NCBI RefSeq assembly: GCF_007856155.1
Contig: NZ_CP042266.1
Location: forward strand, 3,410,001-3,474,000
DNA from: Streptomyces qinzhouensis
Lineage (GTDB): Bacteria; Actinomycetota; Actinomycetes; Streptomycetales; Streptomycetaceae
DNA length: 64,000 nucleotides
Direction of reading: 5' to 3'
Below the pieces are notes generated by a model, which was given only the letters and a program-made list of their open reading frames with translations, had not been told where the DNA came from and did no database searches. Numbering within the stretch: position 1 is the stretch's first letter; every line of letters begins with the position of its first letter. Positions 8,090-16,224 of the stretch are shown here, piece after piece. Both the position numbers and the translations under genes were made by a program.

Positions 8090-8203
8090 TACTGGGTAGT
8101 GGGTACTGGGGTCCCCAGTAGAAAAGCCTGCTGAAAGCCCCTGAGCGCCCCAGTAGCGGCCTCAGGGGTAGTGGGGCGGCGCCCCACTACCCACTACCCA
8201 GTA
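8090..8203. other. Candidate clt transfer locus: nested inverted repeats
   Basis: Four copies of the octamer GTAGTGGG lie in the 222-bp gap behind traB, two on each strand (8096-8103, 8168-8175, 8183-8190, 8190-8197). Longer symmetry includes a 14-bp inverted repeat (8090-8103 with 8190-8203), a 17-bp palindrome at 8104-8120 and a hairpin at 8168-8190. TraB proteins of Streptomyces plasmids bind repeated octamers in a cis-acting locus near traB, so this is the likely transfer site. The octamer differs from those I remember. Confidence 0.6.
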
Positions 8204-8219
8204 GCTGTCTGTGGCCTTG

Positions 8220-10343
8220 TCAGGCGTGGTCGGGGTGGACGTAGACGGAGTGCGGGCCACGGTCGCGGTAGACCAGCGCGCGGCTGTCGGTCGCCGTCTT
8301 GAGTCCGGCCCGCACGGTCTTGCGGTCCTTGCCCACCATGTCGGCGACGGCCGACGGCTTCATGCCGTCCGGCCCGGCGGCCTTGATCGCGTGGATCGCG
8401 ATGGGCAGCCAGTCCGGGCCCGCCCCGGCGCCGTTGCGGAATGCCGACAGGTTCAGCCCGGGCGTCTGCTCCGGCTCCGGCCCGGCGGGTGCGTCCGGTT
8501 CGGGGGCGGTGGCGAACCGGGCGTCGATCTGGGCCATGAACTGTGCGGCGAGCGTGTCCTCGTCGCCCGGTTCGCCCGACACTGCCGGGGCCGCGGGCGG
8601 CTCGGTGGTGGTGCGGTGCGCGGACAGGTTCAGCCCGCCCGCCCGGGGCGTCGCCGTGGCGCACACGGCGGGCGGCTCCGGGGTGTGGTCGTTCATCCAG
8701 GCGGTGCGGGTGTGGTCCCAGCGGCGGGCGTAGTCGGCTCCGGCTGCCTTGGCGGAGAGGGCGTCAAGGGTGGGGTGGCGGTCGCTGGTGGTGTGGACGA
8801 TGTCGCGGATCTGGTTGGGCAGGATCCGCCAGGACTTGAAGAGGGCGGCGGGGCTCTCGGGCGTGGCCATGAATCCGGCGCCCTTGTAGGGGGCCTGATC
8901 CGTGCGCAGGCCGCGGGAGCCGGGGAACTGTTTGGCCAGGTCCATGCCTTCCTTCTCGCCTCCGGTGAGCGCGACGCGGACCTTGGCTTCGCGGCGGATC
9001 ATCAGGTTTCCGAGCACGCTGCCGGTGGCACCGAGGGCGGTCAGGACGGTGCGGATGCCCATGGCGCGGGCGATGCGGATGACTTCGAGGATCTTCTCGG
9101 CGAGCCTGCGGAGCGCACGGTCGGGGGAGGCGAGGATCTCGGCCCCTTCGTCGATCACGATCATAATCTGGGGGATGCGGTCGCTGACGGGAAGCAGGTC
9201 GGTGTTCGCCTGTGCCATGAGGTCCTGGTAGGCGGTCTTGCGGTGCTTGGCGATCCGCACGGCGGCCGTGAGCATGAGCATGGCTTCGTCGTAGTCGGCG
9301 GCGAGCCAGTCGACCCCCGGCCGCACCACCGTGCCACCGCTGTCGCCGGTGAGGGCGGGGCGGACCCAGGGCAGGCCCGCGCTCCCGGCGTTGAGGTCGA
9401 TGACCCAGGTCAGGACGTCGGTGGTGCGGGCGAACCCGGCGAGGATCGTGTGGGCCATGTTCGTCTTGCCCGAACCGGTCGGACCGACCACCAGCGCGCA
9501 CTGCTCGCGCAGGTACGCGAGCACTTCACGGCCGTCGGTCCGCACGCCCCAGGGGATCCCGGTGTGAAGGGACAACGGGGTGTAGTCGGTGGGGTAGGTG
9601 ATCTCCTCGGCCAGGACGTTCACGGTGGTGACGTCGATCAGGACCCGGCCCTGGTCGATCCCGGCGGTCGCGGTGGCGGTGCAGCCATGGGGCAGGCGGG
9701 CGTCCGCGGAGAGCTGGGGCGCGTACTGGGCGATCCGCTCGAAGGTGACCCCGCCGGGCGGGAGTTCGGCGTCGATCGTGAACCCCGTGTTCGTGGGCCA
9801 CATTTCGACGGCGAGGATCCGCACGCTGACCCCGCACACGCGGTGGATGCGGTCGGCCCACTCGGCCGCGATCGCCCGGCGTTCGGCGGACAGTTCGCGG
9901 GCGACCTGCCGCTCCGCAGCCGCGATCGCTTCCAGTTCCCGGGCCTCTTCCCGCAGGAGGGTGGCGCGGGCGGAGGCGCCGATACCGGCCCCGAGGGCGG
10001 CGAGGGACCCGAGGGCGGTCCAGGTGAGGGGGCCGGTGGTGATGGCCCAGGTCGTCCACCCGGCCCCCAGCAGCCAGGACGCGGCGCGCATGCCGACGGT
10101 GCGGGCGGAGAGCCGGTCACGGAGGCTGGTGACGGTGTGACCGACGGCGCCGGCCGCGCCGATGGTGAGGGCCCAGCCGGGGGGCATGCCGGTGGCGGCC
10201 CCGGTCGTGGCCACGGCCAGACACCCGCTTGTCGCGGACAGGGCGCCGGTCACCGGTCCGTGACCGGCCGTCCAGTCCCACACCGGCCCCGGCGCCTTCC
10301 GCTTCGCCTTCGGTTTCGTCTTCTTGGCGGTGGTGGTGGTCAT
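8220..10343 (-). CDS. traB: TraB-type FtsK/SpoIIIE DNA translocase
   Basis: A 707-residue conjugation motor. Four hydrophobic segments lie within the first 125 residues, then a helical linker, then the ATPase with Walker A GPTGSGKT (287-294) and Walker B MIVIDEG (394-400). The last 65 residues form a winged helix (SAVADMVGKDRKTVRAGL), matching the gamma domain that reads octamer repeats in the clt locus. TraB forms hexameric rings that pump double-stranded DNA between hyphae; no relaxase is needed. It starts 2 bp after the upstream gene ends. TraB-type translocases normally have all these parts, so the gene looks intact. Confidence 0.93.
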   Translation of the reverse strand: MTTTTAKKTKPKAKRKAPGPVWDWTAGHGPVTGALSATSGCLAVATTGAATGMPPGWALTIGAAGAVGHTVTSLRDRLSARTVGMRAASWLLGAGWTTWAITTGPLTWTALGSLAALGAGIGASARATLLREEARELEAIAAAERQVARELSAERRAIAAEWADRIHRVCGVSVRILAVEMWPTNTGFTIDAELPPGGVTFERIAQYAPQLSADARLPHGCTATATAGIDQGRVLIDVTTVNVLAEEITYPTDYTPLSLHTGIPWGVRTDGREVLAYLREQCALVVGPTGSGKTNMAHTILAGFARTTDVLTWVIDLNAGSAGLPWVRPALTGDSGGTVVRPGVDWLAADYDEAMLMLTAAVRIAKHRKTAYQDLMAQANTDLLPVSDRIPQIMIVIDEGAEILASPDRALRRLAEKILEVIRIARAMGIRTVLTALGATGSVLGNLMIRREAKVRVALTGGEKEGMDLAKQFPGSRGLRTDQAPYKGAGFMATPESPAALFKSWRILPNQIRDIVHTTSDRHPTLDALSAKAAGADYARRWDHTRTAWMNDHTPEPPAVCATATPRAGGLNLSAHRTTTEPPAAPAVSGEPGDEDTLAAQFMAQIDARFATAPEPDAPAGPEPEQTPGLNLSAFRNGAGAGPDWLPIAIHAIKAAGPDGMKPSAVADMVGKDRKTVRAGLKTATDSRALVYRDRGPHSVYVHPDHA

Positions 10344-10345
10344 GG

Positions 10346-11884
10346 TCAGACGTTCCAGCCCTTCTCGGCCTCGGGCCCGTTGCGGGGGTCCTCGTGGCGG
10401 GCGATGTCCTGCGCGTGGGCCTGCCGGAACTGCGGCCCCATGTCGTCGGCGACTGCGACGGCGGACATCAGCGCGCCGAACATGTCGCTGAAGGAGTCGG
10501 CAACGGCCTTCTCCAGGGGAAACTCGCTGTCGGCGCGCTCGGCGAGGATCCGCATCACGTTCGCCACCGACGTCAGAGCGGCGGGCAATCCCTCCACCAT
10601 GGCCAGGATCTCCATGGCGCTCTCGGGCTCGTAGCTGTGAGCAGCCGTTTCCATCTCGGCCGTGTACTCCTCGAACCGGAAACCGGACACGCCGACTCCT
10701 TCAGTAGTTGTGGTGGTGGGTGCTGCGGGGACCGGTCCGGCCGGGCGCTCGGCCCGGTCCCCGATCTCCTCGTCGGCCGCCTCAGCAGCTGTTTCCTCGT
10801 CCTCCTGCGCGGCCCGGATCGCGGCATCCCGCGCGGCACGTTCCTCGACAGCACCCCGCATCAAAGCGGCGTACAGGCGCCGCCCCGGGTACTGCATCCA
10901 CTCCCAGCCCAGCCACCGTCCCAACGGGGTGGTCACCCAACCGACCACCCCCAGGACCACGGCCGGGACACACGCCAGCAGGCGCCGCCGCTGCAACCGC
11001 AGCACGGAACGCATCAGCGCCCGGCGTGCCCGCCGACGCGCCACCGCACGGCGCACACCTTCCCGGCCCGCCGCGACCTGTCGCGCCGCCGCACGGTCCC
11101 GGGTCTTTCGGGCCCGCTCCACCACGGCCCGCCGCGCCCCGTGCAGGCGGCCGGCGCCCCGGGCCAACGCCCGACCCGGGCCCGTGCGGGGTCCGGTGGC
11201 GGTGCGGTTCTGCTGGCGCGCGGCCCGCCGGGCATCGGCGACCGACCGGCGCGCCCGGGTGGTCGCGTCCCGCCGCTGCGACCGCGACGGAGCGTCCCGC
11301 CGGGCCGACTCCCGCAACGCCTTGACCTGCCCCGCCCGGCCTCGGACAGCCCCTGCGCGGCCCTGCCCTGCGCCCGGGCTGCGGTGCCTGCCTTGGGTGC
11401 GGACCGTGCCCGCACGCGAGGCAGACCCTGCTCCGCGTCGGCCGGACCGCAGCCTGACCGGCCGGTTACCAGCAGTGGGGGAAGGCTTCCCGCTGCTGTT
11501 GGTGGGCCGCTTCTGCAACGGCACCCGGCCGCCCGTACTGCCCCGGCCCACCCGTCCCTCGGCGGAGCTACGCGAGGAACCCGCCGCCTTCTCCTTCTCC
11601 TGAGCGTCCTGGCGGCGGTTGCGGGAAGCGGCGGCAACACCGAGAACGACCGTGCCCACCGCCGCGATCCCGGCCGCGGCAGGCCCACCGGCCAGTGCGG
11701 CGGCGGAGAACAGCGAGGCACCGGCATTGGCCCCAGTCACGGCCAGCGGGACCACGGGCCACCCGCCGGGCGTATGCCCACCCCCGGACGGAGCAGACGT
11801 TGCAGGCGAGGGCGCCGGGGGCGGCGCGGGGACGACCGGCGGGGCCTCGGGGCCCGCTACCGGAACGATGGTGGTGTCCGTCAT
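10346..11884 (-). CDS. Large arginine-rich protein of the transfer operon
   Basis: A 512-residue protein coupled to traB (2-bp gap). A Pro/Ala-rich start leads to a hydrophobic stretch (about 45-90), a very basic region to about residue 290 with many Arg and Ala, a second hydrophobic segment (LLACVPAVVLGVVGWV), an acidic Glu/Ala stretch and a helical C-terminus. Such proteins recur before traB in AICEs but have no named domain that I recognise. A DNA- or envelope-binding partner of TraB is a reasonable guess. Confidence 0.75.
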   Translation of the reverse strand: MTDTTIVPVAGPEAPPVVPAPPPAPSPATSAPSGGGHTPGGWPVVPLAVTGANAGASLFSAAALAGGPAAAGIAAVGTVVLGVAAASRNRRQDAQEKEKAAGSSRSSAEGRVGRGSTGGRVPLQKRPTNSSGKPSPTAGNRPVRLRSGRRGAGSASRAGTVRTQGRHRSPGAGQGRAGAVRGRAGQVKALRESARRDAPSRSQRRDATTRARRSVADARRAARQQNRTATGPRTGPGRALARGAGRLHGARRAVVERARKTRDRAAARQVAAGREGVRRAVARRRARRALMRSVLRLQRRRLLACVPAVVLGVVGWVTTPLGRWLGWEWMQYPGRRLYAALMRGAVEERAARDAAIRAAQEDEETAAEAADEEIGDRAERPAGPVPAAPTTTTTEGVGVSGFRFEEYTAEMETAAHSYEPESAMEILAMVEGLPAALTSVANVMRILAERADSEFPLEKAVADSFSDMFGALMSAVAVADDMGPQFRQAHAQDIARHEDPRNGPEAEKGWNV

Positions 11885-11993
11885 GCTGAGAACGCTCCTT
11901 TGCTGGAGTAGGGGCCCGGCCGGTAGCTGTCCAGGCGGCGGCCGGGCCCTGCCGAATCAGGAAACGCGCTGTTCCTCGTGGCGCCGGTCGTGG

Positions 11994-12170
11994 TCAGGAC
12001 GCCTTCGGCTTGCGCATCCGCCGGCCGACGTGGCCGATGGCGGCGTCCTCGGGACGGCGGCCGGAGCGTCCCCAGTGGCCGGGGGCCTTTCCGGCGGGGT
12101 TGACGGGGCCGGGGTCCGGCCGGGTGATCTCGTCGTCCTTACGGGGCGTCTTGTCGCGCCACACGCCCAT
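11994..12170 (-). CDS. 58-residue basic protein, unknown
   Basis: A short gene with ATG at 12170 and GGAG upstream. The product begins MGVWRDKTPRKDDEITRPD, then GKAPGHWGRSGRRPEDAA, and ends in RRMRKPKAS; it is rich in Arg, Pro and Gly and probably unstructured. It lies in line with the transfer operon. Function unknown. Confidence 0.6.
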   Translation of the reverse strand: MGVWRDKTPRKDDEITRPDPGPVNPAGKAPGHWGRSGRRPEDAAIGHVGRRMRKPKAS

Positions 12171-12197
12171 GAGGGGCTCCGTTCAGGGTGGGGCCGC

Positions 12198-12587
12198 TCA
12201 CGCGGCGGCCGGAGTCTGGTCGGGGTAGGCGCAGGTCACACACATGCCGAGCGATGTCGGGATGACGTACCCGGCGTCGGTCCGGCACTGGGGGCAGGTG
12301 CGGCGGGCGAGCATCGCCAGAGCGAGCGCGCCCCACCGCCTACTCGTCATCCGCCGCACCGGCAAAGCCAGTTCGACCCGGTACAGGTACGCAACGCTCA
12401 CCCCGCCGGGACGGCGCGGGGAGCGCCGCATGAGCTGCGCGGCCACCGGCTGCCCGCCGGGCCGGAGCCCTTCGGCCCGGAGCTGTCGGCGAGTGGCGTA
12501 GCCGTCCGGGGCGAGGCGCCAGGGGTAGGTGGGGATGCCGTATTGGGCGCCGGTCGGGTCCCAGCAGCGGCCGTAGGCGGGGCTCAC
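12198..12587 (-). CDS. RRQRL-motif-type zinc-binding protein
   Basis: A 129-residue protein starting at GTG 12587, which overlaps the upstream stop (GTGA). It has YATRRQLRAEGLRPGGQPV, the signature of the RRQRL-motif family common in actinobacterial mobile elements, and a C-terminal zinc pair CPQC...CVTC. The molecular role of the family is not known to me; its spread among AICEs suggests a maintenance or transfer job. Confidence 0.8.
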   Translation of the reverse strand: MSPAYGRCWDPTGAQYGIPTYPWRLAPDGYATRRQLRAEGLRPGGQPVAAQLMRRSPRRPGGVSVAYLYRVELALPVRRMTSRRWGALALAMLARRTCPQCRTDAGYVIPTSLGMCVTCAYPDQTPAAA

Positions 12588-13102
12588 GGCGTTGCCTCGG
12601 GCCTGTCTCCGAGGGGCAGCGGTTGGATGCGCCACTGGTCCTCGTGGGCCGGGGGCAGTGCGGCCCCGGGGGTGTGTGCGGTCCAGCCGGAGCGGGGAGC
12701 TCCCGCAGCCTCGGCCGCGGTTTCCGCCGCCTCCACGGTGGCGTGCACGCTGTGCAGCTCGCCGCGGTGGAACAGGACGTAGACCCGCTCACCCCACGCG
12801 TTCTGCTTGCGGGTGATGCGCAGCAGGGTCCGCAGTGCCTGCCGGTCCTCGGTGTCGAGGAGGGACTGGGCGCGCAGGGCCTTCAGCTCGCCTTCGAGGC
12901 GTGCAGCGTGGGCCATGGTGCGGGCCAGGGCGGTGCGCAGTTCCTCCACACAAGTCTCTGCGCGGATCGCGGCGTCGGTCGCGAACTGCTGATCCTGCTG
13001 GCGGTACTCGGCTTCGCTGCGGGCGGCCGCGGCCGCACCCTGCGCCGCGGAGATGCTGTCTCGCAGGGTGCGCAGGGTGTGGGTGCGTACGAGGGTGATC
13101 AC
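12584..13102 (-). CDS. Coiled-coil protein of the element operon
   Basis: A 172-residue protein starting at GTG 13102, overlapping its neighbours at both ends by GTGA. Residues 1-105 are a long Ala/Arg/Glu-rich helix of coiled-coil character; the C-terminal part (ERVYVLFHRGELHSVHAT) looks like a small folded beta unit. No family recognised. Confidence 0.7.
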   Translation of the reverse strand: MITLVRTHTLRTLRDSISAAQGAAAAARSEAEYRQQDQQFATDAAIRAETCVEELRTALARTMAHAARLEGELKALRAQSLLDTEDRQALRTLLRITRKQNAWGERVYVLFHRGELHSVHATVEAAETAAEAAGAPRSGWTAHTPGAALPPAHEDQWRIQPLPLGDRPEATP

Positions 13103-14094
13103 GAGGACGCTCCTTCAAGGACGGCGCGGTCGCGCTGTTCCTGGTAGCGGGCGGAGACCCAGCCGGTGGACCAGCCGCACAGCTCGGCGGCGGTGCGTAC
13201 GGGCAGGCCGGTGGCGCTTGCGGCGGCGACGATCTGCCGGGCCCGGTCCTCGGGCAGCTTGGTGTTCACCGGGCCGCCGGACAGCAGCTCGGCGCGTTCA
13301 CGGCGTTCACGCTCGGCCGCTTCCTGCTGCTGCCGGCGGGCCGCCTGCTCGGCTGCCAGACGCTCCGCCTGGTGGCGTTGTTCAGCCTCGCGTTCATGGC
13401 GTTCACGCTCGCGCTGCTGCTGTTCACGCATCCGTTCAGCGCGTTCACGGTCCTCGCGCTCGGCCCGCTCCCGGGCCTCCCGCTCAGCCTGTTCGGCCCG
13501 TCGGGCCGCTTCTTCCCGTTCGGTCTGCTCAGCGGCGAGTCGGGCTTCGTGTTCACGCTGTTCACGCGCCAGGGCGGCCGTGTGCTCGCGTTCCTCACGC
13601 GCCTGCCGGTCCGCTGCTTCCCGCCGCTCGGCGGCGGCCCGCTCCCGGGCCTGGTGCTCGGTACGTTCCTCGGCCTCCAGCCGCGCCACAGCGGCTGTGA
13701 TGGCGCGCCGGTAGGCGAGTCCGGTCTCGGCGGTGACGATCAGCAGCAGTGGCGCGACCGCGTGGACGGCGACTCCGACCAGGTCTTTCTTCAGTGCGGA
13801 GTCGGCGGTGTTCAGGGCGAGGGTCATGCAGCCGGTCATCCACCGCAGCACCACGGGCCACCTGCCGCCCTCACCACCGAGCCGGGCCAGAACGGAGTCC
13901 AGGCGGACCACGATCACCACCGCCGCATCCACCACGAGCGGGAGGATCGGCGCCGTCCACCGCCACTGCTGGGGGGCGTGGGCGGCCATGAGCGGGGTGA
14001 CGGTGAGGACCGAATAGAGCATCGCCCCGGACACGATCAGCCATGTCCCGACGTTGAGGGCCCGCTCTGCTGAACGGATCTGAACACCGTTCAC
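13099..14094 (-). CDS. DUF2637 spread-type membrane protein (SpdB-like)
   Basis: A 331-residue protein with GTG start at 14094. Four hydrophobic helices fill residues 15-140, a pattern of DUF2637 proteins linked to plasmid spread. Next comes a charged coiled coil (about 145-275) built from Glu/Arg/Gln runs, and then a helix-turn-helix-like end (TAAELCGWSTGWVSARY) that could touch DNA. It probably sits in the membrane and links element DNA to the transfer apparatus. GTGA overlaps couple it to both neighbours. Confidence 0.8.
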   Translation of the reverse strand: MNGVQIRSAERALNVGTWLIVSGAMLYSVLTVTPLMAAHAPQQWRWTAPILPLVVDAAVVIVVRLDSVLARLGGEGGRWPVVLRWMTGCMTLALNTADSALKKDLVGVAVHAVAPLLLIVTAETGLAYRRAITAAVARLEAEERTEHQARERAAAERREAADRQAREEREHTAALAREQREHEARLAAEQTEREEAARRAEQAEREARERAEREDRERAERMREQQQRERERHEREAEQRHQAERLAAEQAARRQQQEAAERERRERAELLSGGPVNTKLPEDRARQIVAAASATGLPVRTAAELCGWSTGWVSARYQEQRDRAVLEGASS

Positions 14095-14432
14095 GACACC
14101 GCCCCCGCCCCCGCAACCACCGGCTCCAACTCGGGGACCGGCGCGTAGCCGACCAGTTCGATCCGGGCACCGGCGAACACACCGTGAACACTCAGAACCC
14201 CGGTCTCGCCGCCGTTCTGAACGCGGTGAACAACATCGTCGGGGGCGAGGTTCAGCGCCTCGCGCCACACCTCGAACTCCGCGAAACCGTCGCCGTGGAA
14301 CGACAGCTCCAGCCGGTCCGGGTAGATCGGCGTCAGGCTGACATCCGGCGCGGGCAGATGCGCGAACTCGCTGCCGATCAGCCGCAGCGCCCTCAGCGGG
14401 ACGGACAGATCCGTCAGGGGAAGCGTGCTCAT
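14091..14432 (-). CDS. 113-residue protein of the element operon, unknown
   Basis: Starts MSTLPLTDLSVPLRALRL and continues as a compact acidic protein with alternating hydrophobic strands (LELSFHGDGFAEFEVW, IELVGYAPVPEL). No signal peptide or membrane helix. The start at 14432 overlaps the upstream stop by ATGA. Similar small proteins occur in Streptomyces integrative elements; function unknown. Confidence 0.7.
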   Translation of the reverse strand: MSTLPLTDLSVPLRALRLIGSEFAHLPAPDVSLTPIYPDRLELSFHGDGFAEFEVWREALNLAPDDVVHRVQNGGETGVLSVHGVFAGARIELVGYAPVPELEPVVAGAGAVS

Positions 14433-14878
14433 GCCGCACCGCCGATCGCGATCACGCCAGCGGCCGTCAGGAGCACCATGGCCGTGCCGATCAGGTCGAT
14501 CGCCCGCCGCAGCCGGGTGTACTTCACCACTGCGAGACGGGACAGTCCGGCAATGTCCGCACACCGGGTATCCACCCGCAGGCCCTCGCCGATCTCATCG
14601 GCCGACTCGGCCGCCCACCGGGGGAAACCGTGACGGCCGCCCAGGTTCGGGCGGACCGCGAACAGCAACAGCCCCACCACCACGAGCAGCAGGACAATCC
14701 CGGCTCCGCCGACCACCAGGGCCGCCAGCGGCAGGCGGGCGTCCTTCGCGACCGTCCACACCCCGGCCAGTACCGCGCCGATGAACGCCAGCAGAAGACT
14801 GGTCTTGGTATCCGTGCGGGCGATTTCTGCCTTCACCTCGGCGTGCGCGGCAGCCACCGCGTCATACCCGGCACTCAC
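14429..14878 (-). CDS. Pycsar-effector-like two-helix membrane protein
   Basis: A 149-residue protein from GTG 14878. Residues 1-24 hold the short helix EVKAEIARTDTKTSLLL, then two membrane helices (about 24-45 and 50-72), a cytosolic loop with RPNLGG and GFPRWA, the segment LSRLAVVKYTRLRRAIDL and a last hydrophobic helix. This order matches the PycTM/DUF5706 family, membrane effectors that respond to cyclic UMP or cCMP in Pycsar phage defence. No cyclase gene lies in the element, so either it has another role here or it uses a host signal. Assignment is by pattern only. Confidence 0.6.
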   Translation of the reverse strand: MSAGYDAVAAAHAEVKAEIARTDTKTSLLLAFIGAVLAGVWTVAKDARLPLAALVVGGAGIVLLLVVVGLLLFAVRPNLGGRHGFPRWAAESADEIGEGLRVDTRCADIAGLSRLAVVKYTRLRRAIDLIGTAMVLLTAAGVIAIGGAA

Positions 14879-15150
14879 GCCGCACCCCCCGCCCACGCAG
14901 TGGTGGTGGTGCGGTTCGCCAGGTCCCGGCGCGCGGCCAGCGCACGGCGCCGCACGCGACGGACGCGCTGCCCGTCCAGCTCGCTCGGGACCCTGTCCAG
15001 GGTCGTGATCTGCACATCCAGCAGGTCGATCTCCGCCGCGATCAGCGGCATCTCCGCCTCGATGGCGTCCAGCTCCGCCGCCGTCGGCTCCAGCCACGGG
15101 GCGAAAGCGATCGCCGCATCGGCGATCGTCAGATCAGGGACAATGCCCAT
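14875..15150 (-). CDS. DUF6284-type small protein
   Basis: A 91-residue helical protein with EPTAAELDAIEAEMPLI and RVRRVRRRALAARRDLANR, the pattern of the DUF6284 family in Streptomyces elements. ATG 15150 has a strong GAGAGGAG ribosome site and is the first gene of the long minus-strand operon running to 4145. Function unknown. Confidence 0.75.
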   Translation of the reverse strand: MGIVPDLTIADAAIAFAPWLEPTAAELDAIEAEMPLIAAEIDLLDVQITTLDRVPSELDGQRVRRVRRRALAARRDLANRTTTTAWAGGAA

Positions 15151-15191
15151 GGGTCGTCGGTCTCCTCTCAGGGGTGAACGGCCCAAACCCA

Positions 15192-15221
15192 GCGCCCCCG
15201 GAGTTGCCGCTCCGGGGGCGC
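15192..15221. terminator. Perfect 12-bp hairpin in the operon leader
   Basis: Arms 15192-15203 and 15210-15221 around a 6-nt loop, between the tRNA-like block and the first operon gene. It could separate the upstream small genes from the main operon or act as an attenuator. Confidence 0.6.
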
Positions 15222-15246
15222 GCGCCGTTCGGTGAATGGGGTGGAG

Positions 15247-15310
15247 TGCCCCGGCCGGGAGTCGAACCCGGCCTGCGACCATCGGGGCGATACAGCAATC
15301 GGCTGGCTCA
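15247..15310 (-). other. tRNA-like sequence without a usable anticodon arm
   Basis: Read on the minus strand, this has a perfect T arm (CCGGG-TTCGACT-CCCGG) and a 3' acceptor strand CCGGGGC that pairs six of seven with a nearby GCCCCGA, but no five-pair anticodon stem can be drawn. It directly follows a small gene. It may be a decayed tRNA, a tRNA mimic or simply a structured leader. Confidence 0.4.
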
Positions 15311-15427
15311 CGAGCGGCGCGGCTTCAGCGCCACGACAGTTTTCGCGTGCCGCTGCAGTTCGGCCTCAGCCTTACGACGGGCCTCCGTGGCGCGGCGTGC
15401 GGCCTCCGCCGCCTCCTGCGCACTCAC
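15308..15427 (-). CDS. 39-residue helical microprotein
   Basis: GTG 15427 overlaps the stop of the preceding microprotein by GTGA. The product is a single charged helix (MSAQEAAEAARRATEARRKA onward) ending in KPRRS. The overlap and clean composition support a real gene; function unknown. Confidence 0.55.
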   Translation of the reverse strand: MSAQEAAEAARRATEARRKAEAELQRHAKTVVALKPRRS

Positions 15428-15516
15428 CGGGCCGTACCCGGTTGCGCCCACGCGCCGCACTTACGGCACACCAGCTGCGCACCTTCCCGTACCATCGGCC
15501 GGCCGCAGCACGTCAC
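15424..15516 (-). CDS. 30-residue zinc-ribbon microprotein
   Basis: From GTG 15516 the product reads MTCCGRPMVREGAQLVCRKC, then GAWAQPGTAR. The CC...CRKC pairs form a minimal zinc ribbon. Tiny proteins of this type are common in Streptomyces AICEs. A GGGGGG tract lies at ribosome-site distance. The next gene overlaps its stop. Confidence 0.6.
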   Translation of the reverse strand: MTCCGRPMVREGAQLVCRKCGAWAQPGTAR

Positions 15517-16116
15517 AACGACCCCCCAGGGTTCCGGCGGGGCAACGGTGGTACATCCGGGTGAGGGCGCGGACTCTCCGAATCCCCCGGATGATCCGCC
15601 CGTACATCTGCCAAACTGCACTCCACAGGTGCCTCCTAGATCAGGTGCCTGTACGCGGGCTCCGGGGTGCAACCCGGGGCCCGCACCTCTTGGACCGGAA
15701 CCGTCTCGGCTCCCCCCGCCCCGCCCGACCGGACCCCAGATCCGGGGGCCGTGCGAGCAGGGAGAGGCAACCGGCGCGGCGATAGCCACCGCGAGACGGA
15801 AGAACGCGACCGGTTATCCGCCGCACCCGAACGATGCGACGGACCGGGGATGAAGCGGCGCCGCCGTGCCGGTCGATCACAGCGGCGCCTAACGCTTTCG
15901 TCTGATCACAGATGCTCCTCTTGGGCGATGAACAAGGGGTTTGCGCTGCAAGGGGGACCTCGTCCCCACTCTCCGGCTGTTGCTCGCGGTCACCGGGCCA
16001 CCTCGCCAGTCGGGCCGAAGCCCATTGCGTCCTACCTGGCCTTTAGCGGGATTGCAGCGTCCCCGCCCTCTGCTCAAACGTGCAGCTCAAAGCAGCCCAA
16101 AGAAGGGCCCTGGCGG
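15517..16116. other. Gap with no convincing gene
   Basis: About 600 bp separate the minus-strand operon from the plus-strand regulator. I see a short hairpin-like GC block near 15660-15690 but no open frame with a ribosome site and plausible composition. Promoters for both directions probably lie here. Confidence 0.5.
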
Positions 16117-16193
16117 GTCGCTGTCCTAGGACTGCGCCCCACGAGTAAGACAATGGCGCACAGTCCCAGGACTGTCAACAGTCCCGGGACTGT
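16117..16193. promoter_or_regulatory. Tandem operators upstream of the GntR gene
   Basis: Two 16-bp palindromes, ACAGTCCCAGGACTGT (16160-16175) and ACAGTCCCGGGACTGT (16178-16193), have centres 18 bp apart. A weaker relative with the core GTCCTAGGAC lies at 16123-16132. They end 31 bp before the GntR start codon. This is the layout of an autoregulatory KorSA-type operator; binding by the adjacent GntR protein is inferred. Confidence 0.75.
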
Positions 16194-16224
16194 GTTTGAC
16201 TTCGAGGTGTCGAGAGGAGCCGGG

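Noticed and set aside
8211..10634. Very long plus-strand frame opposite traB
   Set aside because: High-GC shadow frame: repetitive Gly/Val/Asp content, no ribosome site, and the minus strand encodes a complete TraB.
14429..14878. A complete Pycsar defence system
   Set aside because: No cyclase gene occurs anywhere in element 1 or 2, so only the effector-like part can be claimed.
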